Shown in pieces: positions 7,429 to 16,348 of a stretch of DNA of 39,971 nucleotides; position 1 is the first letter of the stretch, and every line of letters starts with the position of its first letter. Both the position numbers and the translations under genes were made by a program. Below the pieces are notes generated by a model. That model had not been told where the DNA came from. It made no database searches and saw only the letters and a program-made list of their open reading frames with translations. The DNA comes from Clostridium sp. CAG:465 (lineage in GTDB: Bacteria; Bacillota; Clostridia; TANB77; CAG-465). The stretch spans positions 10,738-50,708 of the forward strand of contig FR891254.1 of assembly GCA_000433755.1 (NCBI GenBank), in the 5' to 3' direction.

Positions 7429-7629
7429 TTATTCTTCACCTAATCTTCCAAAGAATGTAAGTGACCAAAGACCTGCAAGCCCAACAATTGTAAATATTAT
7501 TCTGCTTAACATTGATGTCATACCTCCAAAAATTGCACCTACAAGGTCAAATTGAAATAGACCAATCAATGCCCAATTTAATGCACCAATTACTATAAGA
7601 ATTAAGGCTATATAATTTAACGCTTTCAT
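7429..7629 (-). CDS. DUF378 small membrane protein (YuzA-like)
   Basis: The 66-residue protein has two hydrophobic helices (about residues 4-26 and 38-60). It carries the DUF378 signature LNYIALILIVIGALNWALIG, followed by a glycine-rich turn (GAIFGG) and IVGLAGLWSL near the C-terminus. The AGGAGGT site is seven bases before the ATG. The role of this family is not established. It is a single gene closed by the terminator at 7371-7409. Confidence 0.85.
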   Translation of the reverse strand: MKALNYIALILIVIGALNWALIGLFQFDLVGAIFGGMTSMLSRIIFTIVGLAGLWSLTFFGRLGEE

Positions 7630-7710
7630 AAGATACCTCCTAACAAAACAAATTAAATTGTCTAATTATATATTGTGCAATTTAAAAAAATATATACATT
7701 AAAATAAAAT

Positions 7711-7740
7711 ACACAGGCACCCTTTAAAACGTACCTGTGT
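7711..7740 (-). terminator. Terminator after the SpoU-family methyltransferase gene
   Basis: On the minus strand ACACAGGTAC pairs imperfectly with GTGCCTGTGT around a loop containing TTTTAAAGG, followed by ATTTTATTTT. It lies about 90 bases past the stop at 7828. Confidence 0.6.
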
Positions 7741-7827
7741 TATACAAATATAATAATATTTAACGTATATCAAAGAAAAAATGATATACTTAATATTATA
7801 ATATGAATTTTTTAAATTTTTATACAT

Positions 7828-8616
7828 TTATTTTTTAAATTGTTTATATAAAATTATAGAAGTAGCAACACCAACATTTAAAGACTCAGCATTTCCCGTC
7901 ATAGGAATTTTTATAAAATAATCGCATATTTTTTCTATTTCCTTACTTATTCCATTTGCTTCATTTCCCATAACAAAAATGCTTTTTTTTGAAAAATCAA
8001 ATTTTTCAATTGAAATACTTTTTTCATTTAATGTTGTTCCAACAATAGCAAAGCCATAATTTTTCAGTTCTTCTAATTTTTGTAAATTATCAATATATGT
8101 AATTTTTTCCCTTAAAATAGATCCCATAGTTGACCTAAGTACCTTAGGTGAATAAACATCTGCAGTTCCCGAAGTACATATAATTTGTTTTATTCCAAAT
8201 GCATCTGCACTCCTAATAATAGTTCCTAAGTTTCCTAAATCCTGAACCTTGTCTAGAACTAAAATATTCTCATCATTTAAAACTTCTAATTCATTTTTAA
8301 ATTCAAGTACAGCAAGAATACCTTGAGGTGTTTTGGTATCTGTTAATGTATTAAATACATCTTTAGAAAAAGATATTTTATTTTGTATTTTTTTAATTTT
8401 ATTTAAAATTTCTTTTCCACCATTGACATTAATAAGTATTTCTTCAGAATAAGCGATAAACCTTAAGTTTATCGCTCCTCTTCTTTCTATAACCTCATTT
8501 ACAACTTTAATTCCTTCTAAGTAAAAGCAACCATTTTTTTGTCTTCCTTTTTTATCATTTAGACTTCTTATAAACTTAGCTTTTTCATTAGACTTACTAG
8601 TTATAACTTCAATCAT
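7828..8616 (-). CDS. TrmH/SpoU family RNA 2'-O-methyltransferase
   Basis: A 262-residue SPOUT-class methyltransferase that uses SAM to methylate ribose 2'-OH in rRNA or tRNA; the target site cannot be read from sequence. The N-terminal substrate-binding domain (SKSNEKAKFIRSLNDKKGR...FYLEGIKVV) is followed by the trefoil-knot catalytic domain. Motif 1 is LDKVQDLGNLGTIIRSADAF (N and R conserved, about 125-144), motif 2 is FVMGNEANGIS (about 214-224), and motif 3 is IPMTGNAESLNVGVATSIIL (about 237-256). It is closest to the YsgA type. It begins three bases after the foldase gene and uses AGGAG inside that gene's end, so it is the last gene of the ligA-mfd operon. Confidence 0.92.
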   Translation of the reverse strand: MIEVITSKSNEKAKFIRSLNDKKGRQKNGCFYLEGIKVVNEVIERRGAINLRFIAYSEEILINVNGGKEILNKIKKIQNKISFSKDVFNTLTDTKTPQGILAVLEFKNELEVLNDENILVLDKVQDLGNLGTIIRSADAFGIKQIICTSGTADVYSPKVLRSTMGSILREKITYIDNLQKLEELKNYGFAIVGTTLNEKSISIEKFDFSKKSIFVMGNEANGISKEIEKICDYFIKIPMTGNAESLNVGVATSIILYKQFKK

Positions 8617-8619
8617 ACC

Positions 8620-9918
8620 TTATTCTCCTGTAGATGTAGAATCAGTTGTTGTATTATTATCAGTTGTTGTGTTATCAGTTGTAGTAGTTTGTGTACTATT
8701 TGTTGATGTAGTGTTAGTAGTATCACTTGAAGATTTACCTGTAATTTGTTCAACAGCTTTTTTTAGATTATCAGAATTAACTTTAAAGTTCTTTTCTGTA
8801 CTAATCTTGTTTATATTTTCATTAACAAAGTTTTCTCTATCATATTCATTTTTAGCTCTTCCATTTTCTGTTATACTTGCAAGTTTAATTACATGGTATC
8901 CATATGAACTTTCAACTAAAACAACATCTCCAACTTGCATAGATTTAACAGCGTTAGCATAACTTTCATCTGTTTGACCGTCCATATATACAGTATAGCT
9001 TCCTCCTTTGTCTTTAGTTCCTGTATCTTCAGATAAATCCTTTGCAATTGTAGTAATATCTTCACCATTTTTTACTCTTTGTAAAACAGCTTCAGCTTGA
9101 GCTTTCTTATTTGCTTTTTCTTCATCTGATAATGCTGTTCCACTATCACTTTTTGTTTTAAATAACACATGATTTGTTTCATATGAATTTAAATTAGGAT
9201 TTTCTTCTTTGGCCTTTATATAGTTTATAACATCCTCATCACTTGCATCTGCAACCTTTTTATCAATATATGCACTTATTATAGCATCAGCATAATATAG
9301 TTCTTTTAATTGATTTGCATTTATTTTTTGTTCTTCAAGTTGAGATAACTGCTCTTTATTTTGAAATTGCTCATCAATTTCTTTTTTTCTATCTTCAGGG
9401 ATCGTAACTCCTTCTTTTTTAGCCTCTTTTAAAATTATTTCATCTAATGCAGCTTTATTTGCAATTTGTTCAGGAATTATATCATCTGAATACCCAAAGT
9501 AAGTAAGCATAGGTTGGAAAGTTTTGTAATATATAGCATATTCAGATTTTGTAACTTTTCCTCCGTCATAAGTTGCGACTGGAAGCATACTTGTTGCATA
9601 GAAATAATAGCCAAAAATTCCAAATGCTACAAGTAAAATAGCAACAATTATTGAAATAATAACTACCTTTTCACTAACAGGCTTTTTCTCTTTTTTTACT
9701 TTTTCAACTTTTTTTAATTCAGTACTATTCTCTTTTTTTTCTTTTTGTTTTTCATCAGTTTTCTTTGTTTCTTTTGATACTTTTTCTTTTTTTTCGACTT
9801 TGCTATCTTCTTTCTTTTCTACTTTACTATCTTCTTTTTTAGAATTATTTACTTTGTTTTTATTATTTTTTTCTTCTTCAACATTCTTATTTTTTTTGAT
9901 TTCCTTTTTTTTATTCAT
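8620..9918 (-). CDS. Membrane-anchored PpiC-type peptidyl-prolyl isomerase (PrsA-like)
   Basis: Predicted extracytoplasmic foldase. I take the ATG at 9918 as the start: it has AGGGGAAG upstream and overlaps the mfd stop by eight bases. A GTG or ATG further out would only extend into mfd. The product (432 aa) has a Lys/Glu-rich tail of about 85 residues with repeats such as EDSKVEKK, one membrane helix (VVIISIIVAILLVAFGIFGY), a SurA-like helical region, a parvulin domain (about residues 245-350, with NHVLFKT, LSEDTGTKDKGGSY and SSYGYHVIKL), and a Thr/Ser/Asn-rich tail. There is no lipobox, so it is held by a signal anchor rather than as a lipoprotein like classical PrsA. Confidence 0.85.
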   Translation of the reverse strand: MNKKKEIKKNKNVEEEKNNKNKVNNSKKEDSKVEKKEDSKVEKKEKVSKETKKTDEKQKEKKENSTELKKVEKVKKEKKPVSEKVVIISIIVAILLVAFGIFGYYFYATSMLPVATYDGGKVTKSEYAIYYKTFQPMLTYFGYSDDIIPEQIANKAALDEIILKEAKKEGVTIPEDRKKEIDEQFQNKEQLSQLEEQKINANQLKELYYADAIISAYIDKKVADASDEDVINYIKAKEENPNLNSYETNHVLFKTKSDSGTALSDEEKANKKAQAEAVLQRVKNGEDITTIAKDLSEDTGTKDKGGSYTVYMDGQTDESYANAVKSMQVGDVVLVESSYGYHVIKLASITENGRAKNEYDRENFVNENINKISTEKNFKVNSDNLKKAVEQITGKSSSDTTNTTSTNSTQTTTTDNTTTDNNTTTDSTSTGE

Positions 9919-12847
9919 CACTCTTCCCCTTTTCTTTTCTAAGCTTTTCAAGCTCTAACTGTACACGAATTAGTATATCACTACGCGTAAAATTTGTCAA
10001 TTTAATTTTCAAATTATATGGCTCTATCTTTAAAATTTCACCAAATGAACATATTTTAGTTATTCCAAGCTTTCTAGCCTGGTTCCTTATCTCAACAATT
10101 TTAATTAAATTTTCTGTTTCTTTAGGTAATTCACCATATCTATCTATAAGTTCATCAATAACATCAAGCATCATATCTTTATCATTTATATCTGAAATCT
10201 TTTGATACATATTTATTTTTTGTATTGGATCACTTATATAACTATCACTAATATATGCAGAAACATCTAAATCTATTTTTATTTCCTGCTCGATATTTTG
10301 AGTTTCACTAATATTATTCTTTTCTTTGTTTACTGCTTTTTCAAGTAATGATAAATACATATCATATCCTACCTTTAACATGTGACCATGTTGTTCTTTT
10401 CCAAGTAAACTACCTGCTCCCCTTATTTCCAAATCTCTTAGTGCAATTTTAAATCCACTTCCAAACTCAGTAAAATCTCTTATAGCTCTTAATCTTTTTT
10501 CTGCCACCTCAGAAATTTGTCTATTTTTTTGGTAAGTTATATATGCATATGCAAGTCTACTTGAACGTCCAACTCTTCCCCTTATTTGATAAAGTTGGGC
10601 AAGTCCTAATTTATCAGCATTTTCAACAATTAGTGTATTAGCATTAGGTATATCTATACCTGATTCTAAAATAGATGTACATACTATTACATCAAATTCA
10701 TGATTTATAAACTTTAGCATTATATCTTCAATCTGATGAGGTTCCATTTGACCATGAGCATACTCAACTCTTGCACTTGGCACTAAACTTTTAACTTTAT
10801 TTGCAAGATCTTCTATTCCTTCAACTCTATTATTTAAGTAAAATACCTGACCATCTCTTAATAATTCCTTTTCAATAGCCTCTTTAATCACCGTATCGTT
10901 ATATTCCATAACATATGTATGAACAGGAAGCCTTTCAAGTGGTGGTTCATTTAGCGTACTCATTCCTCTAATTCCAACCATCGACATATGAAGTGTTCTT
11001 GGAATAGGTGTCGCAGTCATAGATAATACATCCACTGTTTCCTTTATCTTTTTTATGCTCTCTTTAGCCTTTACACCAAATCTATGTTCCTCATCTATTA
11101 TTAAAAGACCAAGGTCTTTAAAGAACACATCATTTGAAAGCATCCTATGAGTTCCTACTAATACATCAATTTTACCATCAACTAGATCTTTTAATATATC
11201 AGTTTGTTCTTTCTTTGTTTTAAACCTACTTAGCATCTCAACTCTTATCCCAAACTTTTCCATTCTTTCTTTAAAAGTACGATATTGTTGTAAACAAAGT
11301 ACAGTTGTCGGAACTAAATATGCAACCTGTTTTTTGTCCATAACAGCTTTAAAAGCAACTCGAAGAGCAACTTCTGTCTTACCATAACCAACATCACCAC
11401 AAAGTAGTCTATCCATTACTCTTGGAGATTCCATATCTTCTTTTATTTCAGATACAGCCTGCTTTTGGTCATCAGTCAAATCATATTTAAAAGACTCCTC
11501 AAACTCTTTTTGCCATGGCGTATCAGGAGAAAAAGCATAACCTGGATTTTTTTCACGTTTTGCATAAAGTGATAAAAGTTCCTTTGCAATTTCTTCAACA
11601 TGAGCAGTTACTTTCTTCTTAGTTTTTTCCCACTCTTTTGTTCCAAGGGAATTAATCTTAGGTTTTGAACTATCATCACATACATACTTCTTAACTAAAT
11701 CAAGTTGATTTATAGGGACATATAGGGTACCATTATTTGCATATTCTATCTTTATATAATCTTTTACAACATCTTGAACATTTATACTTGATATACCTTT
11801 ATATATACCAATACCATGATTTTCATGTACAACAAAATCATCAATTTTTAAATCTTCAAAGCTTTCAATATCTGTTCCCTTTGAAAACTCTCTTTTTACT
11901 TTTCTTTTTACATTTGTACCACTTACAGGTTCAGCAATAATAACAAGATCTTGTATACTAGAATAAAATCCACCAGAAACTATTCCATATGTTATATATA
12001 CCTTTGATTTTTTTAGATTATCTTCTCTCCATATATTATCAAGCACCTCAACTGATACATTGTTATCCAAAAGGTAGTTTTTTACTTGTTCTACTCGTAC
12101 TTGACTTGGAAATACTAAGAGAATCTTTTTATTCTTAAGTGCTTTTACATCATTAAGTAATGTTTCAAAAGAACTTTTATAAAAAAACATTTCTTTTGAA
12201 TTAAAGTCAAAGATAACCCTTTTTTTATTTATACTACTATCAAATACCTGTTTTTGCATATATATATTTGTAATTTTAGACACATGTTTTATTACGTCAT
12301 CATATGAAATATATTTATTTGCAAAAGGGATATACATATAATTACGTTCATCTAAAATTTTTAAAGTCTCAGCATTTTCATAACAAATACTATCTGCTTT
12401 TTTCTTACAATTTTCAGGCTCATCTATAAAAATATTATAATCTTTTAAATAATCTGTTAAAAAGCAAGGATTTTTCACTAGCAAATTAAAATATTTATCA
12501 GTTAAATTATCAAGCATGCCATTTTCTATAAGCTCTATATCTTTACTAATATTTTCTTTTAAATTACTATTTATATCTCCACATTCTACAAGATTTTCAA
12601 GATTTCTTGTTATATCATCTAACATTTCTTTAGTAACTACCATATCAGAAACACGAGATATAGAAATCTCCTTAATAGATGAAATACTCCTTTGAGTTAA
12701 TACATCAAAAGATCTTATACTATCAATACTATCCCCAAAAAACTCAATTCTTACTGGCATATCACTCTCTACTGCAAAAACATCTACTATTCCTCCACGA
12801 ACCGAAAATTGTCCTTTTCCTTCAACAGTTTCAGACTTTTCATAACC
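9911..12847 (-). CDS. mfd: Transcription-repair coupling factor Mfd, main C-terminal part (frameshifted gene)
   Basis: Mfd removes stalled RNA polymerase and recruits UvrA. This frame holds most of the protein. After GYEKSETVEGKGQFSVRGGI come the end of the UvrB-like module, the RNA polymerase-interacting domain (DFVVHENHGIGIYKGI), and the translocase motor with Walker A LCGDVGYGKTEVALR, DEEH box LLIIDEEHRFGVKAKE, motif III SMTATPIPRTLHMS and the TRG/helicase motif QLYQIRGRVGRSSRLAYAY. The C-terminal TRCF domain (SYISDPIQKINMYQKI) closes it. An internal ATG at 12760 exists, but coding similarity continues back to 12847, where one extra base separates it from the N-terminal part (12840-13325). 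Restored length would be about 1137 residues, near normal. Confidence 0.93.
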   Translation of the reverse strand, partial: GYEKSETVEGKGQFSVRGGIVDVFAVESDMPVRIEFFGDSIDSIRSFDVLTQRSISSIKEISISRVSDMVVTKEMLDDITRNLENLVECGDINSNLKENISKDIELIENGMLDNLTDKYFNLLVKNPCFLTDYLKDYNIFIDEPENCKKKADSICYENAETLKILDERNYMYIPFANKYISYDDVIKHVSKITNIYMQKQVFDSSINKKRVIFDFNSKEMFFYKSSFETLLNDVKALKNKKILLVFPSQVRVEQVKNYLLDNNVSVEVLDNIWREDNLKKSKVYITYGIVSGGFYSSIQDLVIIAEPVSGTNVKRKVKREFSKGTDIESFEDLKIDDFVVHENHGIGIYKGISSINVQDVVKDYIKIEYANNGTLYVPINQLDLVKKYVCDDSSKPKINSLGTKEWEKTKKKVTAHVEEIAKELLSLYAKREKNPGYAFSPDTPWQKEFEESFKYDLTDDQKQAVSEIKEDMESPRVMDRLLCGDVGYGKTEVALRVAFKAVMDKKQVAYLVPTTVLCLQQYRTFKERMEKFGIRVEMLSRFKTKKEQTDILKDLVDGKIDVLVGTHRMLSNDVFFKDLGLLIIDEEHRFGVKAKESIKKIKETVDVLSMTATPIPRTLHMSMVGIRGMSTLNEPPLERLPVHTYVMEYNDTVIKEAIEKELLRDGQVFYLNNRVEGIEDLANKVKSLVPSARVEYAHGQMEPHQIEDIMLKFINHEFDVIVCTSILESGIDIPNANTLIVENADKLGLAQLYQIRGRVGRSSRLAYAYITYQKNRQISEVAEKRLRAIRDFTEFGSGFKIALRDLEIRGAGSLLGKEQHGHMLKVGYDMYLSLLEKAVNKEKNNISETQNIEQEIKIDLDVSAYISDSYISDPIQKINMYQKISDINDKDMMLDVIDELIDRYGELPKETENLIKIVEIRNQARKLGITKICSFGEILKIEPYNLKIKLTNFTRSDILIRVQLELEKLRKEKGKSDE

Positions 12848-13325
12848 GAAGGAAATCTAACTGTTTTACAAAATCAGAAAAATCAATAGTATCGTCCTTT
12901 TTTATAAAAATACTTTCATTATTCTTAAAACTATTATCATTCATTGGAAGCATTAAAGAATCAATTGTTGTTACAACTATTTTTTTTGTACCATCATTTA
13001 TTTTAGACATGACGTACATTCTATCATTTTGATTTTCTCTACTTTGAGCTTCAACATCATAATATACAACAGTTTTTGCTGGAAAATATACAACTTCTAG
13101 TTCAGAAATAAATTTTAAATCCTGTACCATTTTATTAGCTGTAAGTATATTGCTACAAACAATAATACTACTTTTATCATTATTAGTAGTTAGGCTATAT
13201 ACGTAATATGCCTTTTGTATATCCATTATATTTTTAAAGGAAATAGCCTTATTCTCACTTTTTAAACTTTCTAAAATATCATTAAACATATCTACTTTTT
13301 TTAAATTTTCTGTAAGTAGATTCAT
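12840..13325 (-). CDS. mfd: Mfd N-terminal part (frameshifted gene)
   Basis: These 161 residues are the N-terminus of Mfd: helical start (LLTENLKKVDMFNDI), the UvrB-like domain 1 with SSIIVCSNILTANKMVQDLK and VYFPAKTVVYYDVEAQSREN, then VVTTIDSLMLPM. The start ATG at 13325 has AGAGGG seven bases upstream; the longer in-frame version from 13343 lacks such a site. The frame stops at TGA 12842-12840, just after DFLRL. Removing one C near 12848 turns DFL-R-L-stop into DFL-GYEKSETVEG, the expected Mfd sequence. The break may be a real mutation, a sequencing error or a +1 recoding site at CTT-CGG-T. It lies about 30 bases after ligA. Confidence 0.88.
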   Translation of the reverse strand: MNLLTENLKKVDMFNDILESLKSENKAISFKNIMDIQKAYYVYSLTTNNDKSSIIVCSNILTANKMVQDLKFISELEVVYFPAKTVVYYDVEAQSRENQNDRMYVMSKINDGTKKIVVTTIDSLMLPMNDNSFKNNESIFIKKDDTIDFSDFVKQLDFLRL

Positions 13326-13354
13326 ATCTTTACCCTCTTTCATACATTTACATT

Positions 13355-15364
13355 CTATGCTAATATCATTTTTTCTAAATGTTCAACTGAAATAATAGGT
13401 ATACTAAGTGACTCAGCTTTGCTTAATTTACTACCCGCATCTTCTCCTGCAATTAAGAAACTTGTCTTCTTAGAAACACTTCCTGACACCTTGCCACCAT
13501 TTTTTTCAATTAATTTAGTTATATCACTTCTAGAATAATTATCAAATGAACCTGTAATTACAAAAGTTTTATCTTTTAAAATTTCAGAATCCAACTCTTT
13601 TTTTAATCCATTAAGATTTACTCCTGCCTTTTCAAATTTAGAAATTAACATATCAGTTTCTTCCTTAGAGAAAAAATCAACAACAGACTGTGCCATAATA
13701 ACCCCAAAATCATCAAGACTATTTATATCATCAAAACTTGCATCTTTTATCATATATATATTATCAAAATTTTCTGCTAATACCTTTGCTGCTTTCTTTC
13801 CAATATGCCTCATTCCAAAGCCAAATAACAACTTATCAAGTGAATTGTTCTTTGTTTTTTCAATTGCATTGATTAAGTTCCTAGCTGACTTTGGTGCGAA
13901 CCTATCGAGTTTAACTACATCATCATATTTTAGATAATATATATCAGCAATGTCTTTTATTAAATTATTATCAATTAATTGTTCAACTATAGCATCTCCA
14001 AGACCTGATATATCCATTGCATCACGTGATGCAAAATGTACTAAAGAACGAAATATTTGTGCAGGGCATTCATTATTTGTACATCTAAGAGCAACCTCAT
14101 CATTTATTTTTTCTAATTCTTCGCCACATACAGGACATACTTTAGGAATTTCATACTCAACTTCATTTCCTGTTCTTTTACTTTTAACTACACTTATTAC
14201 CTCGGGAATTACATCTCCTGCTTTTTGAATTACAACTGTATCTCCAATTTTTATATCTTTTTCTTTTACATAGTCAAAATTATGAAGAGTAGTTTTAGAT
14301 ATAACAGATCCAGCAAGCCTTACAGGATTAAGGATTGCCATTGGAGTCACTTGTCCTGTCCTTCCTACTTGAACCTTTATATTAGTAAGTTTTGTTTCTT
14401 TTTGTTCAGGAGGATATTTATATGCAACAGCCCATTTTGGAACTTTTACAGTAGTACCAGCTTCCTCTCTTATTTTAAGATCATTAATTTTAACAACAGC
14501 TCCATCTATATCATAAGGAAGTCCATCTCTTAAATTTCCAATTTCCTCAATTGCATTTAATACCTCATCTTCACCAACACACACTTTAATATACTCAATA
14601 GTTTTTATTCCCGTATTTTTTATATACTCAATACTTTCTGAATGAGTTTTAAATTTTTTACCTTTTTGGAGATTAAACACAAAAATGCTCAAATTTCTTT
14701 GCTTTACAAGTCTTGAGTCAAGCTGTCTTAAAGTACCAGCCGCCGCATTTCTTGGATTAGCAAGTATTTGTTTTCCTGCTTCTTCAAGTTTATTATTAAT
14801 ACTTTCAAATTCTTTTCTTGGTAAGTATACCTCTCCCCTTACTTCAAATGTATCATCGGTAGTAAGAAATTCTGGAATACCATCAACCATCTTTAAATTT
14901 TCTGTAACATCCTCTCCAACAAAGCCATCTCCTCTGGTAGAACCCCTAATCAATTTGCCTTTTTCATATTCTAGGGATACAGAAAGACCATCTATTTTCG
15001 TCTCAACAGTAAACTGTATATCTTTTCCATACTCTTCTTGCATTTTACGTACAAAGTCTTTTACATCATCATATGAAAAAACATCTTGCAAACTTTGCAT
15101 TTGTACATCATGCTTTACCTGTGAAAAAATATTCTTAACATGTCCACCTACTTTTTTTGTAGGAGAAGAATCTAAAGCATACTCTGGATGTTCTTTTTCA
15201 AGTTTTCTTAACTTTAAACTTAATTTATCATACTCATAGTCACTTATTTCAGGATTATCATCATCATAATATCTTTTATTATGATACTCTATTTCTTTTC
15301 TTAATTTTTCAATTTCTTCTTTTATTCCATCACTACTAAATAAACTTAGTTGTTCACTTTCCAT
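13355..15364 (-). CDS. ligA: NAD-dependent DNA ligase
   Basis: LigA seals nicks in replication and repair using NAD+. From the ATG at 15364 (AGGGGGA upstream; nine more in-frame codons lack an RBS) it has 669 residues, the family norm. In order: domain Ia (YHNKRYYDDDNPEISDYEYD), the adenylation domain with nucleophile Lys123 in ETKIDG, GSTRGDGFVGEDVT and NPRNAAAGTLRQLD, the OB fold (VQVGRTGQVTPMAILNPV), a four-cysteine zinc finger (CPVC...CTNNEC), helix-hairpin-helix repeats, and a C-terminal BRCT domain (KTFVITGSF...LIEKNGGKV). The mfd frame follows immediately. It is separated from pgsA by a terminator-like hairpin, and I see no strong promoter after it. Confidence 0.97.
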   Translation of the reverse strand: MESEQLSLFSSDGIKEEIEKLRKEIEYHNKRYYDDDNPEISDYEYDKLSLKLRKLEKEHPEYALDSSPTKKVGGHVKNIFSQVKHDVQMQSLQDVFSYDDVKDFVRKMQEEYGKDIQFTVETKIDGLSVSLEYEKGKLIRGSTRGDGFVGEDVTENLKMVDGIPEFLTTDDTFEVRGEVYLPRKEFESINNKLEEAGKQILANPRNAAAGTLRQLDSRLVKQRNLSIFVFNLQKGKKFKTHSESIEYIKNTGIKTIEYIKVCVGEDEVLNAIEEIGNLRDGLPYDIDGAVVKINDLKIREEAGTTVKVPKWAVAYKYPPEQKETKLTNIKVQVGRTGQVTPMAILNPVRLAGSVISKTTLHNFDYVKEKDIKIGDTVVIQKAGDVIPEVISVVKSKRTGNEVEYEIPKVCPVCGEELEKINDEVALRCTNNECPAQIFRSLVHFASRDAMDISGLGDAIVEQLIDNNLIKDIADIYYLKYDDVVKLDRFAPKSARNLINAIEKTKNNSLDKLLFGFGMRHIGKKAAKVLAENFDNIYMIKDASFDDINSLDDFGVIMAQSVVDFFSKEETDMLISKFEKAGVNLNGLKKELDSEILKDKTFVITGSFDNYSRSDITKLIEKNGGKVSGSVSKKTSFLIAGEDAGSKLSKAESLSIPIISVEHLEKMILA

Positions 15365-15396
15365 ATATATCCCCCTATTTAAAAATTGCACAACGA

Positions 15397-15442
15397 CAAA
15401 AAGAGTAATGTGGTAAGGATACTACTATCATTACCATATTAC
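15397..15442 (-). terminator. Terminator or attenuator between pgsA and ligA
   Basis: On the minus strand GTAATATGGTAA (15442-15431) pairs with TTACCACATTAC (15416-15405, one mismatch), followed by TCTTTTTG. Because ligA starts only about 35 bases further on with no visible promoter, this may be a partial terminator. Confidence 0.65.
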
Positions 15443-15469
15443 CTTTTTATATAATTTAATTTGTGTATT

Positions 15470-16069
15470 TTATTCATCAACCTTAACAGAGTCTTTAAAT
15501 CTTGCAATATAATCAATTAAAGACCAAACTGTTGCAAGTACTGCTGCAGCAACAGATACGCTCATACCAATGTTTATTAAAAGTTCAATTGGAGTCATAA
15601 CTAGTGATTGTGTTACAAAATCACCAAAATTATATGTTCCAACAAGAGCAAGAATAATTGCTAAAAGTTGAAATACAGTCTTTACTTTTCCTGTTAATGA
15701 AGCAGCAAGATCTTTATTATTATCAGCTCCAAAGTTTCTAAGACCAGTTACAAAAAAGTCTCTTAAAACAATTATAACCGCCATCCATGCTGGTATAACA
15801 CCTGCTGTTGCAAGCAATATAAAACCTGAGGCAACTAACATTTTATCAGCAAGTGGATCCATTATTTTTCCAAATTTTGTAACCAAATTTTTCTTTCTTG
15901 ATATATATCCATCTAAAAAATCTGTAATAGAGGCTACAACAAAAGCTCCTAATGAAACATATTTTGCCCATACAAATTTTGTGGGTAAACACATAAATAC
16001 AACAAACACAATGACTAAAAGCATTCTTAGCATTGTAAGTTTATTTGGTAAATTCATTTTCTTTAACAT
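15470..16069 (-). CDS. pgsA: CDP-diacylglycerol-glycerol-3-phosphate 3-phosphatidyltransferase
   Basis: PgsA makes phosphatidylglycerol phosphate, the first committed step to phosphatidylglycerol. The roughly 199-residue membrane protein starts NLPNKLTMLRM and carries the CDP-alcohol phosphotransferase motif D-G-x2-A-R-x8-G-x3-D-x3-D in variant form: SITDFLDGYISRKKNLVTKF then GKIMDPLADK. Four to five hydrophobic helices follow. The start is unsure: TTG at 16072, ATG at 16069 and ATG at 16057 are all in frame after AGAGGAAGG. The ATG-ATG closest to that RBS (16077-16072) is out of frame and would give a 12-residue overlapping peptide. Confidence 0.93.
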   Translation of the reverse strand: MLKKMNLPNKLTMLRMLLVIVFVVFMCLPTKFVWAKYVSLGAFVVASITDFLDGYISRKKNLVTKFGKIMDPLADKMLVASGFILLATAGVIPAWMAVIIVLRDFFVTGLRNFGADNNKDLAASLTGKVKTVFQLLAIILALVGTYNFGDFVTQSLVMTPIELLINIGMSVSVAAAVLATVWSLIDYIARFKDSVKVDE

Positions 16070-16132
16070 CAAACATCATATCCTTCCTCTGCCCTATGGC
16101 CTAAACTTATATAAAAAACAAATTACTTGATT

Positions 16133-16161
16133 ATTATATCAAACTGTCAAAACTAAGTCAA
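16133..16161 (-). promoter_or_regulatory. Promoter of pgsA
   Basis: Minus strand TTGACT (16161-16156), 17-base spacer, TATAAT (16138-16133). The likely 5' leader is about 55 bases. Confidence 0.75.
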
Positions 16162-16251
16162 TAAATTTACAAAACAACCTTAAACTTTTCACTTTGCTTT
16201 CACAATTAACCTATAATTAACTATAAAATATTAAAATATTTAGAAGTTCAC

Positions 16252-16280
16252 TTTACAAATTTTACATAATATGGTAAAAT
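16252..16280 (+). promoter_or_regulatory. Promoter of the 164-aa hypothetical gene
   Basis: TTTACA (16252-16257), 17-base spacer, TAAAAT (16275-16280). Transcription would start near 16287, leaving about 60 bases before the ATG. Confidence 0.65.
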
Positions 16281-16348
16281 ATATTTACGAAGTAATTTTT
16301 AACTAAGTTAATATTTAAAACTTAGGGGCTTATTAAAGGAGAAATTGT

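Noticed and set aside
7765..7789. GTATATCA/TGATATAC inverted repeat between the DUF378 and methyltransferase genes
   Set aside because: Eight A/T-rich base pairs with an A-rich loop and no T run; expected by chance in such AT-rich spacers and not tied to a promoter I could define.
16036..16077. Twelve-residue frame (ATG-ATG-TTT-GAT...) overlapping the start of pgsA
   Set aside because: It sits at the best-spaced ATG after AGAGGAAGG, but so short an overlapping frame cannot be distinguished from chance; only mentioned as a start-site ambiguity of pgsA.
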